Shown: positions 43,697 through 51,985 of the stretch, piece after piece
Position numbering within the stretch: the stretch's first letter is position 1
How the letters are laid out: each line of letters starts with the position of its first letter
Assembly: GCA_964403785.1 (NCBI GenBank)
Contig: CAYOHM010000001.1
Span: 1-60,485, forward strand
Direction of reading: 5' to 3'
Origin: MGBC120314 sp964403785
GTDB taxonomy: Bacteria; Bacillota; Clostridia; Lachnospirales; Lachnospiraceae
DNA length: 60,485 nt
Position numbers and translations under genes: made by a program
The notes under the pieces: model-generated
Database searches by the model: none
Seen by the model: only the letters and a program-made list of their open reading frames with translations
Told to the model about the DNA's origin: nothing

Positions 43697-44002
43697 TTAA
43701 TTTGCTTTCTCGATTTCAACGATGGCGTCCTTCTTCATAGGAATACGGCAGTTCTTGTTATTGCCGAACTCAACAATTACCGTATCGTCTGAAATCTCTA
43801 TAACTACGCCGTAAAAGCCGCTGGATGTGAGAACGTAATCACCGGTTGCAAGTGTGGACATCATATCTTCATGCTTTTTCTGCTGTTTTTTCTGCGGACG
43901 TATTGCGAAAAAATACATCATTCCAAAAATCAAAACTACATACAAAACCATTATAAGCCATCCGCCGCCTGTTGAAGCTGTTGTACTGTCAAGTAATATC
44001 AT
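43697..44002 (-). CDS. yajC: Preprotein translocase subunit YajC
   Basis: A 101-residue YajC. One N-terminal membrane helix (WLIMVLYVVLIFGMMYFFAIRPQKKQQKK) followed by DMMSTLATGDYVLTSSGFYGVVIEISDDTVIVEF, the standard pattern. It is an accessory part of the SecDF-YajC complex for protein export. It follows tgt by 84 bp, as in many genomes, and is followed by the spoVAA leader hairpin. Confidence 0.94.
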   Translation of the reverse strand: MILLDSTTASTGGGWLIMVLYVVLIFGMMYFFAIRPQKKQQKKHEDMMSTLATGDYVLTSSGFYGVVIEISDDTVIVEFGNNKNCRIPMKKDAIVEIEKAN

Positions 44003-44086
44003 TTTAAATTCCTCCTGATTCTCATTTTACAAAAATTCTTTATAAATATACCATAAAAAATATGGAAACTCAATATATCGGCAATA

Positions 44087-45232
44087 TTATTTATCATTCT
44101 CATTACCGTATGTCTTAAGCAGTTCAAGCCTCTCGTGTTTAAACTGAGAGTATCTGCCTTCTTCTATCGCACCTCTTATATCCTCCATCAAATGATTATA
44201 GAAATACAGATTATGGAGTACGCACAGTCGCATACCAAGCATTTCCTTGGCTTTAAGGAGATGTCTTATATATGCTCTTGAGTATGTTCTGCAGGTAGGG
44301 CAGTTACAGCCCGTCTCTATTGGTTCATTGTCAGTTTCGTATTTGGCATTAAAAAGATTTATCTTGCCAAGCTTAGTGTACGCATGACCATGACGCCCGT
44401 TTCTTGACGGATATACACAGTCAAAGAAATCCACACCTCTGTCCACCGCCTCCAGAATATTTGCCGGAGTACCTACTCCCATAAGATATGTCGGCTTATT
44501 CTGCGGTAGAAATGGTACTGTTTTTTCGATGATATTATACATTTCCTCATGGCTTTCACCAACCGCAAGACCGCCCAATGCGTATCCGTCCAGCTCCATA
44601 TCGGCTATTGTCTTGGCATGTTCGATTCTTATATCCTCATAGGTGCCTCCCTGATTAATTGCAAAAAGAAGCTGGTGCTTATTAATCGTGTCATCAAGGG
44701 AATTAAGTCTTGCCATCTCCTTCTTGCAGCGTTCAAGCCACCTTGTGGTTCTATTTACCGAATTAATCATATAATCTCTTGGTGAAGGGTGCGGAGCACA
44801 CTCATCAAATGCCATTGCAATCGTAGAGCCCAGATTGGATTGAATTCTCATGCTTTCCTCAGGTCCCATAAAAATCTTATGTCCGTCAATATGTGAGTTA
44901 AAATAAACTCCCTCCTCCTTAATCTTGCGAAGTCCCGCAAGGGAGAACACCTGAAATCCGCCAGAATCAGTCAATATAGGTTTATCCCATACCATAAACT
45001 TATGAAGTCCGCCCATTTTTTTGACTATTTCATCACCGGGTCTTACATGAAGGTGATATGTATTGGATAATTCAACCTGTGTTCCTATCTCATTAAGGTC
45101 CATAGTTGATACAGCGCCCTTGATAGCTCCAATAGTTCCCACATTCATAAACACCGGCGTTTCAATTATCCCATGGACTGTGTGAAAACGGCCCCTCTTA
45201 GCTCTTCCGTCAACTTTTATCAATTCATACAT
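44087..45232 (-). CDS. tgt: tRNA-guanine transglycosylase
   Basis: A 381-residue TGT that inserts a queuosine precursor (preQ1) into GUN-anticodon tRNAs. ILTDSGGFQVFSLAGLRKI carries the catalytic-pocket Asp; GVDFFDCVYPSRNGRHGHAYT has the second Asp nucleophile; the zinc site is CNCPTC...H near residues 308-340 (GCNCPTCRTYSRAYIRHLLKAKE). It starts 2 bp after aroC. Confidence 0.96.
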   Translation of the reverse strand: MYELIKVDGRAKRGRFHTVHGIIETPVFMNVGTIGAIKGAVSTMDLNEIGTQVELSNTYHLHVRPGDEIVKKMGGLHKFMVWDKPILTDSGGFQVFSLAGLRKIKEEGVYFNSHIDGHKIFMGPEESMRIQSNLGSTIAMAFDECAPHPSPRDYMINSVNRTTRWLERCKKEMARLNSLDDTINKHQLLFAINQGGTYEDIRIEHAKTIADMELDGYALGGLAVGESHEEMYNIIEKTVPFLPQNKPTYLMGVGTPANILEAVDRGVDFFDCVYPSRNGRHGHAYTKLGKINLFNAKYETDNEPIETGCNCPTCRTYSRAYIRHLLKAKEMLGMRLCVLHNLYFYNHLMEDIRGAIEEGRYSQFKHERLELLKTYGNENDK

Positions 45233-45234
45233 AA

Positions 45235-46341
45235 CTATTCTCTCATTTTCTTATAAAATTCTGCAATCAGGTCCATTCTTGAGGTCATATTGGCAAAAAG
45301 CTCATCCACAACCACCAGACCTGCCATTGCTTCAACCACAACAACTGCTCTCGGTACAATCATCGGGTCATGACGTCCGTTAATTGAAATCTCTATCTCC
45401 TCACCGGACTTGTTTACGGTTTCCTGTACTGCCGCAATGGAAGGCGTAGGCTTTACTGCTGCCCTGAAAACAATCTGTCCGCCGTCACTTATACCGCCCA
45501 AAATTCCGCCTGCGTTATTGGTTTTCTTATATACTCTGCCGTCCTTAAGCGCAAATGCATCATTATTGGTAAGTCCGCTTTTTCTGGCAGCCTCAAAGCC
45601 AATACCCACTTCAAAGCCCTTAACCGCACCTATCGACATAACAGCCTTGGCAAGATTGGCATCAAGCTTTTCAAAGCAGGGGTCTCCCAGTCCTGCCGGT
45701 ACACCGTCAATAACACATTCGATAATACCTCCGACGGAGTCCTTTTCCTGCATCTTTTTCTTGGCAAATTCCTCTACTTCCTTCGCCGCATTTGCATCCG
45801 GCATATAAAATGCGTTATTGGCACATTCCTCCAAATTAAAGTCCTTTATTGCAATGCCGCCTATTTCCTTAGCGTATGCATTTACCTTAATTCCCATACT
45901 CTCAAGTATCTTAAGTGCGACTGCACCTGCCGCCACTCTGCCGATAGTTTCCCTGCCGGAGGAACGTCCTCCTCCTCGGTAATCTCTAAAGCCATACTTC
46001 TCGTCAAAGGTATAATCTGCATGACCCGGGCGGTAATAAGACGCAATCTGTGAATAATCCGCAGACCTCTGTGAAGTGTTATAAATCACCATTGATATAG
46101 GCGTTCCTGTCGTCTTTGCCTCAAACACTCCGGATAAAATCTGAACAATGTCATCCTCCTTCCTCTGTGTTGTGAAGCCCGACTGCCCCGGTTTCCTCCT
46201 GTCAAGGTATTTCTGGATATCTTCCTCACACAACGAAAGTCCCGCAGGACATCCGTCAACTACAACACCTATGCCCTTGCCGTGGGACTCGCCCCATGTA
46301 GAAATCTTAAATAAATTGCCAAATGTAGAACCTGCCGCCAT
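45235..46341 (-). CDS. aroC: Chorismate synthase
   Basis: A 368-residue enzyme that converts EPSP to chorismate with reduced FMN. GNLFKISTWGESHGKGIGVVVDGCPAG, FRDYRGGGRSSGRETIGRVAAGA and GGISDGGQIVFRAAVKPTPSIA are the three signatures. It lies between a GNAT gene (19 bp upstream) and tgt. No other shikimate genes are adjacent. Confidence 0.96.
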   Translation of the reverse strand: MAAGSTFGNLFKISTWGESHGKGIGVVVDGCPAGLSLCEEDIQKYLDRRKPGQSGFTTQRKEDDIVQILSGVFEAKTTGTPISMVIYNTSQRSADYSQIASYYRPGHADYTFDEKYGFRDYRGGGRSSGRETIGRVAAGAVALKILESMGIKVNAYAKEIGGIAIKDFNLEECANNAFYMPDANAAKEVEEFAKKKMQEKDSVGGIIECVIDGVPAGLGDPCFEKLDANLAKAVMSIGAVKGFEVGIGFEAARKSGLTNNDAFALKDGRVYKKTNNAGGILGGISDGGQIVFRAAVKPTPSIAAVQETVNKSGEEIEISINGRHDPMIVPRAVVVVEAMAGLVVVDELFANMTSRMDLIAEFYKKMRE

Positions 46342-46360
46342 ACTCTATCTCCCATCCTCA

Positions 46361-46792
46361 CTAGAACATCTTTCTTATGTACTGTATCATACCAGGTCCA
46401 AGATTAGGTGTCGGTCTTGCCATAAAACCGTGAAGCTTATAAAAACCTTCTCGTCCCTTTGCACACATAAGACACAGCATCATTTCTGTGCCCTCCTGTG
46501 TAATGCTGTCAACATATTCAACTAATCTTCCAAGAACCTTGCTGCCGATTCCCCGTCCCTGAACCGCGGGAAGAATCACCAAATCCTGAACATAGCATAC
46601 AACTGCACCGTCCCCGACAATCCTGCCCATTCCCACGGGCTTACCGTCAAGGTATGCTACCACATTGAAAAGACAATTATCCAGCGCCATTTGGGCCTGT
46701 TTTTCGGAAAGCATCTTCCAGCCAACCTGTTTTCTAAGATTCATATATGTATCTATATCCAACTGATTTTCTTTAATTTCCAACATATCCAT
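46361..46792 (-). CDS. GNAT family N-acetyltransferase
   Basis: A 143-residue acetyltransferase with the acetyl-CoA loop DLVILPAVQGRGIGSKVLGRLVEYV and C-terminal GREGFYKLHGFMARPTPNLGPGMIQYI. The substrate is unknown. The start is either ATG 46792 (AGGAT just upstream) or the ATG two codons on. First gene of the aroC-tgt-yajC transcript and divergent from the fused kinase gene. Confidence 0.88.
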   Translation of the reverse strand: MDMLEIKENQLDIDTYMNLRKQVGWKMLSEKQAQMALDNCLFNVVAYLDGKPVGMGRIVGDGAVVCYVQDLVILPAVQGRGIGSKVLGRLVEYVDSITQEGTEMMLCLMCAKGREGFYKLHGFMARPTPNLGPGMIQYIRKMF

Positions 46793-46928
46793 TATCCTGC
46801 TTTTATCCCAGTTAACTTACTTTATTTACGTTCAGCAACTGAACGCCGAATTTTATTATACAGCAAATACCGTTTTATTTCCACATAAGTTTTTATCACT
46901 TAATAAAGTTAGTTTCTTTTTGCATAAA

Positions 46929-46957
46929 TTGAATTGATTTGCCGTTTTTGATAAAAT
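46929..46957 (+). promoter_or_regulatory. Sigma-A promoter of the fused glutamine-kinase-like gene
   Basis: TTGAAT (46929-46934), 17 bp, then TAAAAT (46952-46957); a GGAGG site and ATG 46997 follow. Confidence 0.65.
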
Positions 46958-46996
46958 TAGATTAATTAATTTAGGTCAATTTCGGAGGCTGAGCAT

Positions 46997-49900
46997 ATGG
47001 AACAAGATTCGATTATTTCCACCAAAGCAAATACCTTATATGCACTTTCCAAGATACTTACACGTTCCAAAATCGAGGAAATGTTCATCCTTTATATCGG
47101 TGACTACGAAAAGGACAAGCTTTTGGTATGTCATCAGATAATGGACAAATTCCGCGGCACACGAATCGTTGTAAGAAGCTCTTATTCCAACGAGGATTCC
47201 ATGCAGCGTTCAAATGCAGGAAGATACAAGAGTATTCTTGACGTTGATTCGTCCAATGACGAGCAGATTATGAACTCGATTGAGGAGGTAATCCGTTCCT
47301 ACCGTAAGGACAGCTCCGAAAGCAATGAAAGCTTTGAATATGAGCAGGTGCTTATACAGCGCCAGTCAGAGGACGTTGTTATAAGCGGCGTGCTTTTTTC
47401 AAGGGACATACATGGAAACCGCCCATATTACCTGATAAACTATGATGATAACGGTTCTACCGATTCCGTAACAAGCGGTCAGGGCGGTTCTTCACTATGG
47501 ATTGCAAGGGACTGTGTTCCTTCCAGCCTTCCAAGTCCGTGGCAGGAGCTTATTCTGTCCGTTCAGGAGGCTGAATCAATTCTTGACGGGCTTACCATTG
47601 ATGTGGAATTTGCCATAAACAGCCGAAACGAAATTACGCTTTTCCAGATAAGACCTCTGGTTGCGTCAATCCGTCAGGAGCGCAATATGGAGGATGCTGC
47701 CTACTTTTCTCTTAAGAAGAAGCTTAAAGAGCAGTATTTAACCTATGAAAACAAGCTTGACCACTGTCCTATGATGTTCTCCGATATGGCCTTCTGGAAT
47801 CCTTCGGAAATAATCGGTGCCAATCCTCATCCGCTTGATTATTCACTCTATCTCAAGATTCTTACCAGTCATGCGTGGAATGAAGGAATCAGGGTTCTGG
47901 GTTACCGCACCGTAAATGAGGACCTTATGTATCAGCTTGGCAACAAGCCATATATAAGTCTGGATTACTCATTTTATTCACTGATTCCGTCAGACCTGCC
48001 CGAATACCTCGTGCATAAATTAGTGGCTCTCTACAAAAAAAGACTGACTGACAACCCTACGTCACATGATAAAATCGAGTTTGAAATAATATATAATACA
48101 TATGATTTCTGTACGGATAAAAATACCCTTTCGCTTCTTAACGAAGGCTGGAGTAATGATGAACGCAATATATTAATCAACTCTCTGCGCAAATTAACCA
48201 TCCATACGATATCAAACCAACGCGAATATATCAGGGATGACCTTGACAGCCTGCATAAGCTCGAGCTTATGCGCTTAAGAAGCGAGGAGGCATTTCAAAA
48301 GGAAATTTCTGCAGGTGAGCTTGTAAATGAGATTTCCAGACTAATTGACGGAATATGCTACTACGGCACACCACAGTTTGCAAGACAGGCAAGAATTGCT
48401 TTTATGTCAAGGGCATTCTGCCGTTCACTTGTAGAGAGCAGCCATTTTACGGAGGATGAAATGGACTCCTTTATGAGTGGTGTAACCACCGTGTCCTCAG
48501 AGTTTGAGCATGACTTTAAAAGCTTCACCAACGGACAGCTTTCCAAGAAGGAATTTGACAAAAAATACGGACATTTAAGAAGCGGTACCTATGATATACT
48601 GAGCGACTGCTACGCCGATATGAATTTCAGGTCAATGGCCGGCAAACATCCGGCTTGTGCAGATGAACACCATATTTCAAGTACACTCAATTACGAGAGG
48701 CTTCAGGCTGCGCTTACCGATTCCTGTCTGCCCTTTGACGCCATATATTTTTGCCAGTTTCTTAAAATGGCAATTGAGCAGCGTGAATTTTTTAAATTTG
48801 AATTTACCCGTTCATTAAGTCTTGTTCTTGAAATGATAAAAAAACTCGGCACGCTTATAGACATAAAACGTCAGGATTTATGCTGGCTCACCATAGATGA
48901 TATTTTAAAGCTGCGCGGCAAGGTAAATGAGCTGTCAGCAGATAATGATTTGGAGAAATTAATTGCAAAGCGAAAGGAGCTTCACAAACAGCAGACTTCA
49001 CTTATACTTCCGGATGTCATCACCGGACCCATAAGTCTTGATATGATATTTGTCTATGAAGCACGCCCTAATTTCATCACTTCCAAGGTGATTGAAGGCG
49101 AAGTGGTAAACCTTGAGGAGGAGCCTCTTGCAGATATTTCCGGCAAAATAGTTGCCGTAACCAAGGCAGACCCCGGGTTTGAGTGGATATTCGCCAAGGG
49201 TATAAAGGGCTTCATCACCAAATACGGCGGTGCAGCCTCCCACATGGCAATCAGATGCGCAGAATTTGAAATTCCTGCTGCAATCGGCTGCGGTGAAAAA
49301 ATATACTCACAGGTTTCGAAGATGTCCTACATTGAGCTCGACTGCAACAATGGTAAAATCTCCGAAGGTATCCAGTACTCCGACCTGCACGCTCTTATTA
49401 CACAGCGCGAGGGAACAAACCAGTACGGTGATTTTACGGATGTACTTGAATCTGCATACATAAGATTTTATGAGCTTATGGGCTTTATTCCAAAACCTGT
49501 TTCAAACCATACAAAAAACTTTGAAAAGCTCTTTGATGAACCGATTGACCTGCTTATAGTTGTCGGCGGCGGTGCCTTAAATCCGTCCCTTTATGACAGG
49601 CCTCACAATGAAGAGCTTCAGCCGCACAGAGATGTAACCGAGGAAAAGCTCATTCGCTACTGCATTGCCCATAAGATACCGATAATTGCTACCTGCCGCG
49701 GTATGCAGTATGTAAATGTACTTCTGGGCGGAAGGCTTCACTACCACCCACAGCTTAAGACTCCACACCCGCGAGGAGTTGACCATCCCGTGTACTTAAT
49801 AAACGAGAAGCGCACAATTATGGTCAATAACTACCACAATGACTGTATTTACACTGAGGACCTTGCACCTTGTCTTACGCCTTTTGCAGTTGATACGGAC

Positions 49901-50044
49901 AATAATGTTGTGGAAGCGTATGTTTCTGAGGAAATGAAAATCCTTGGGCTCCAATGGCATCCCGAAAGACCGTTTGAAACCTCTCTTGCATATGAAGAAA
50001 CACGAAAAATCATTATGAACTTTATGAATACCCACATAAAGTAA
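46997..50044 (+). CDS. Fusion of PPDK_N/phospho-histidine kinase (glutamine-kinase-like) and class I amidotransferase-like hydrolase
   Basis: A 1015-residue cytosolic protein. Residues ~1-225 are an ATP-grasp domain of the PEP synthase type (RIVVRSSYSNEDSMQRSNAGRY, VLIQRQSEDVVISGVLFSRD, DVEFAINSRNEITLFQIRPL). Residues ~230-690 are a helical region with no motif I know. Residues ~700-790 are the mobile phospho-histidine domain (ADPGFEWIFAKGIKGFITKYGG, H749 in ASHMAIRC). There is no PEP-binding TIM barrel. Residues ~835-1015 are a class I amidotransferase/C26 hydrolase with C900 (ATCRGMQ), VNNYHND and H988-x-E990 (LQWHPE). The two halves resemble Campylobacter L-glutamine kinase Cj1418 and the gamma-glutamyl-CDP-amidate hydrolase Cj1417. 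Monocistronic. Confidence 0.8.
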   Translation: MEQDSIISTKANTLYALSKILTRSKIEEMFILYIGDYEKDKLLVCHQIMDKFRGTRIVVRSSYSNEDSMQRSNAGRYKSILDVDSSNDEQIMNSIEEVIRSYRKDSSESNESFEYEQVLIQRQSEDVVISGVLFSRDIHGNRPYYLINYDDNGSTDSVTSGQGGSSLWIARDCVPSSLPSPWQELILSVQEAESILDGLTIDVEFAINSRNEITLFQIRPLVASIRQERNMEDAAYFSLKKKLKEQYLTYENKLDHCPMMFSDMAFWNPSEIIGANPHPLDYSLYLKILTSHAWNEGIRVLGYRTVNEDLMYQLGNKPYISLDYSFYSLIPSDLPEYLVHKLVALYKKRLTDNPTSHDKIEFEIIYNTYDFCTDKNTLSLLNEGWSNDERNILINSLRKLTIHTISNQREYIRDDLDSLHKLELMRLRSEEAFQKEISAGELVNEISRLIDGICYYGTPQFARQARIAFMSRAFCRSLVESSHFTEDEMDSFMSGVTTVSSEFEHDFKSFTNGQLSKKEFDKKYGHLRSGTYDILSDCYADMNFRSMAGKHPACADEHHISSTLNYERLQAALTDSCLPFDAIYFCQFLKMAIEQREFFKFEFTRSLSLVLEMIKKLGTLIDIKRQDLCWLTIDDILKLRGKVNELSADNDLEKLIAKRKELHKQQTSLILPDVITGPISLDMIFVYEARPNFITSKVIEGEVVNLEEEPLADISGKIVAVTKADPGFEWIFAKGIKGFITKYGGAASHMAIRCAEFEIPAAIGCGEKIYSQVSKMSYIELDCNNGKISEGIQYSDLHALITQREGTNQYGDFTDVLESAYIRFYELMGFIPKPVSNHTKNFEKLFDEPIDLLIVVGGGALNPSLYDRPHNEELQPHRDVTEEKLIRYCIAHKIPIIATCRGMQYVNVLLGGRLHYHPQLKTPHPRGVDHPVYLINEKRTIMVNNYHNDCIYTEDLAPCLTPFAVDTDNNVVEAYVSEEMKILGLQWHPERPFETSLAYEETRKIIMNFMNTHIK

Positions 50045-50069
50045 ATAATCCGGCTTATTTACTAAAAAC

Positions 50070-50098
50070 TTGACGCACCTTACATATTATGGTACTTT
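50070..50098 (+). promoter_or_regulatory. Sigma-A promoter of putP
   Basis: TTGACG (50070-50075), 17 bp, then TACTTT (50093-50098), 36 bp before the start codon. Confidence 0.6.
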
Positions 50099-50134
50099 TA
50101 TAAACATCTAAACTTAAATAGAGAGGAAAAACAA

Positions 50135-51682
50135 ATGACATCATCATCTATCGGAATCCTGGTCATCATTGCTTTATATCTTATAATGATGGTTGCCATC
50201 GGTATTTTATTTTCAAAGACAAACAACGATACCGGTGATTATTATCTGGGCGGCAGGAAGCTCGGTCCCTTTGTAACAGCTATGAGTGCTGAAGCTTCTG
50301 ACATGAGCAGCTGGCTTCTTATGGGTCTTCCCGGCGTTGCATACCTCACCGGCCTGTCGGATGCAGTGTGGACCGCTGTCGGACTTGCAATCGGTACATA
50401 TTGTAACTGGCTCATTGTAGCAAAACGTTTAAGGAAATATTCAGTTAAGGCAAATAACGCCATTACCATTCCTGAATTTTTTTCAAACAGATATCACGAT
50501 AAGAGCAAATCACTTCTTGCGATTTCTGCCATATTCATCGTAATATTCTTCATACCATATACAGCTTCGGGCTTTGCTGCATGCGGCAAGCTTTTCTCCA
50601 CACTTTTCGGCATTTCCTATATGAAAGCAATGCTTATAAGTGCAATAGTTATCGTGGCTTATACGGCTCTTGGAGGGTTTCTGGCTGCCAGTACAACCGA
50701 CCTTATTCAGAGTATAGTTATGTCACTTGCTCTTTTGATTGTTGTTGTATTTGGTATCTCAGAGGCAGGCGGTGTCAGTGCAGTTATCGATAACGGCAAA
50801 TCACTTGCAGGCTACTTATCGCTTACAAGTATACACAATGTAACTACGAACAGCTCATCACCTTACGGCTTTATTACGATAATCTCCACCCTTGCCTGGG
50901 GACTTGGTTACTTCGGAATGCCCCATATCCTGCTTCGTTTTATGGCTATTAAGGACGAGAAAAAGCTGACACTTTCAAGAAGGATTGCTACAATCTGGGT
51001 AATAATTTCAATGGGAGTTGCTATTTTCATCGGTGTTATCGGCAACCAGTTAAGCAGTATAGGTATTATCGACAAATTTACAACCTCCTCAGATTCAGAA
51101 AAGATTCTCATAAAGCTCGCAGAGCTTTTGAGTAAGTCAGGTATTTTGGGAATCATATTTGCAGGTATAATTCTTGCAGGAATTCTTGCATGTACGATGT
51201 CGACGGCTGATTCACAGCTTCTTGCCGCATCTTCAAGTATTTCCCAGAACCTCCTCAGAGATGTTTTCGGATTTAAGCTCTCAGATAAGGCAAGCATACG
51301 GGCAGCAAGAGTTACTGTTATCGCCATTGCAGTCATCTCCGTATTCCTTGCATCAAACCCTGACAGCTCAGTATTTTCAATTGTTTCGTTTGCATGGGCA
51401 GGATTTGGTGCAGTGTTTGGTCCGATTATGCTGTTTTCATTGTTCTGGAAACGCACGAATAAAAATGGTGCACTTGCCGGAATGATTTCAGGCGGTGTAA
51501 TGGTTTTTGTCTGGAAATACTGCATAAGACCTCTTGGCGGTGCATGGGATATTTATGAATTGCTTCCGGCATTTATTGTATCATGTATATTCATCATTGC
51601 TGTAAGTCTTCTTACAAAGGCTCCTTGTGAAGCTATCATTAAGGAATTTGAGGAAGTAGACGCTGAATGTAAATTAAACTAA
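50135..51682 (+). CDS. putP: Sodium/proline symporter, SSS family
   Basis: A 515-residue symporter with about 13 membrane helices. DTGDYYLGGRKLGPFVTAMSAEASDMSSWLLMGLPG, the GGFLAASTTDLIQS stretch and WGLGYFGMPHILLRFMAI are PutP hallmarks; the last includes the region near the sodium and proline sites. It imports proline with Na+ for nutrition or osmoprotection. It has its own promoter and terminator, so it is not tied to the fused kinase gene by transcription. Confidence 0.93.
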   Translation: MTSSSIGILVIIALYLIMMVAIGILFSKTNNDTGDYYLGGRKLGPFVTAMSAEASDMSSWLLMGLPGVAYLTGLSDAVWTAVGLAIGTYCNWLIVAKRLRKYSVKANNAITIPEFFSNRYHDKSKSLLAISAIFIVIFFIPYTASGFAACGKLFSTLFGISYMKAMLISAIVIVAYTALGGFLAASTTDLIQSIVMSLALLIVVVFGISEAGGVSAVIDNGKSLAGYLSLTSIHNVTTNSSSPYGFITIISTLAWGLGYFGMPHILLRFMAIKDEKKLTLSRRIATIWVIISMGVAIFIGVIGNQLSSIGIIDKFTTSSDSEKILIKLAELLSKSGILGIIFAGIILAGILACTMSTADSQLLAASSSISQNLLRDVFGFKLSDKASIRAARVTVIAIAVISVFLASNPDSSVFSIVSFAWAGFGAVFGPIMLFSLFWKRTNKNGALAGMISGGVMVFVWKYCIRPLGGAWDIYELLPAFIVSCIFIIAVSLLTKAPCEAIIKEFEEVDAECKLN

Positions 51683-51690
51683 ATTAAGAA

Positions 51691-51711
51691 ACGCCCGACT
51701 GTGTCGGGCGT
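51691..51711 (+). terminator. Terminator of putP
   Basis: A perfect 9-bp stem (ACGCCCGAC / GTCGGGCGT) with a 3-nt loop followed by CTTTTT. Confidence 0.92.
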
Positions 51712-51732
51712 CTTTTTATTTTATGAAATTTA

Positions 51733-51963
51733 CTAATCATCAAACTCAACGGTGACATAAAAGCCCCTGTCATTTCGTATAATATCCTTTACCGTACCTT
51801 CAAACACTGTTAATCTCTCATTATTCTTGTAATTTTTGCTCATTGCAAGCGCAGGATTTATGGTGTAATAATAGGAGCTTGGCAGGACGCCTTCACTCAC
51901 GGTTACTTTATCGCCCACATTCAGCAGATTCTCTCTCTCCATTTTAAATTCCATCTCACGCAT
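51733..51963 (-). CDS. Small protein of unknown function
   Basis: A 76-residue protein, predicted mostly beta: LLNVGDKVTVSEGVLPSSYYYTINPAL, then LTVFEGTVKDIIRNDRGFYVTVEFDD. The GDKV...EGTVKDI...VTVEF pattern resembles a small SH3-like or KOW-like barrel, but I cannot name a family. It has GAGG 8 nt before the ATG and follows the VanX/LdtA-like fusion gene by 22 bp, so it is likely its operon partner. Confidence 0.6.
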   Translation of the reverse strand: MREMEFKMERENLLNVGDKVTVSEGVLPSSYYYTINPALAMSKNYKNNERLTVFEGTVKDIIRNDRGFYVTVEFDD

Positions 51964-51985
51964 AATACATACCTCAGTTCAGATA

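Noticed and set aside
49998..50135. putP as part of an operon with the fused kinase gene
   Set aside because: putP has its own sigma-A promoter (50070-50098) in the 90-bp gap, so a functional link through co-transcription is not supported, although read-through cannot be excluded because no terminator was seen between them.
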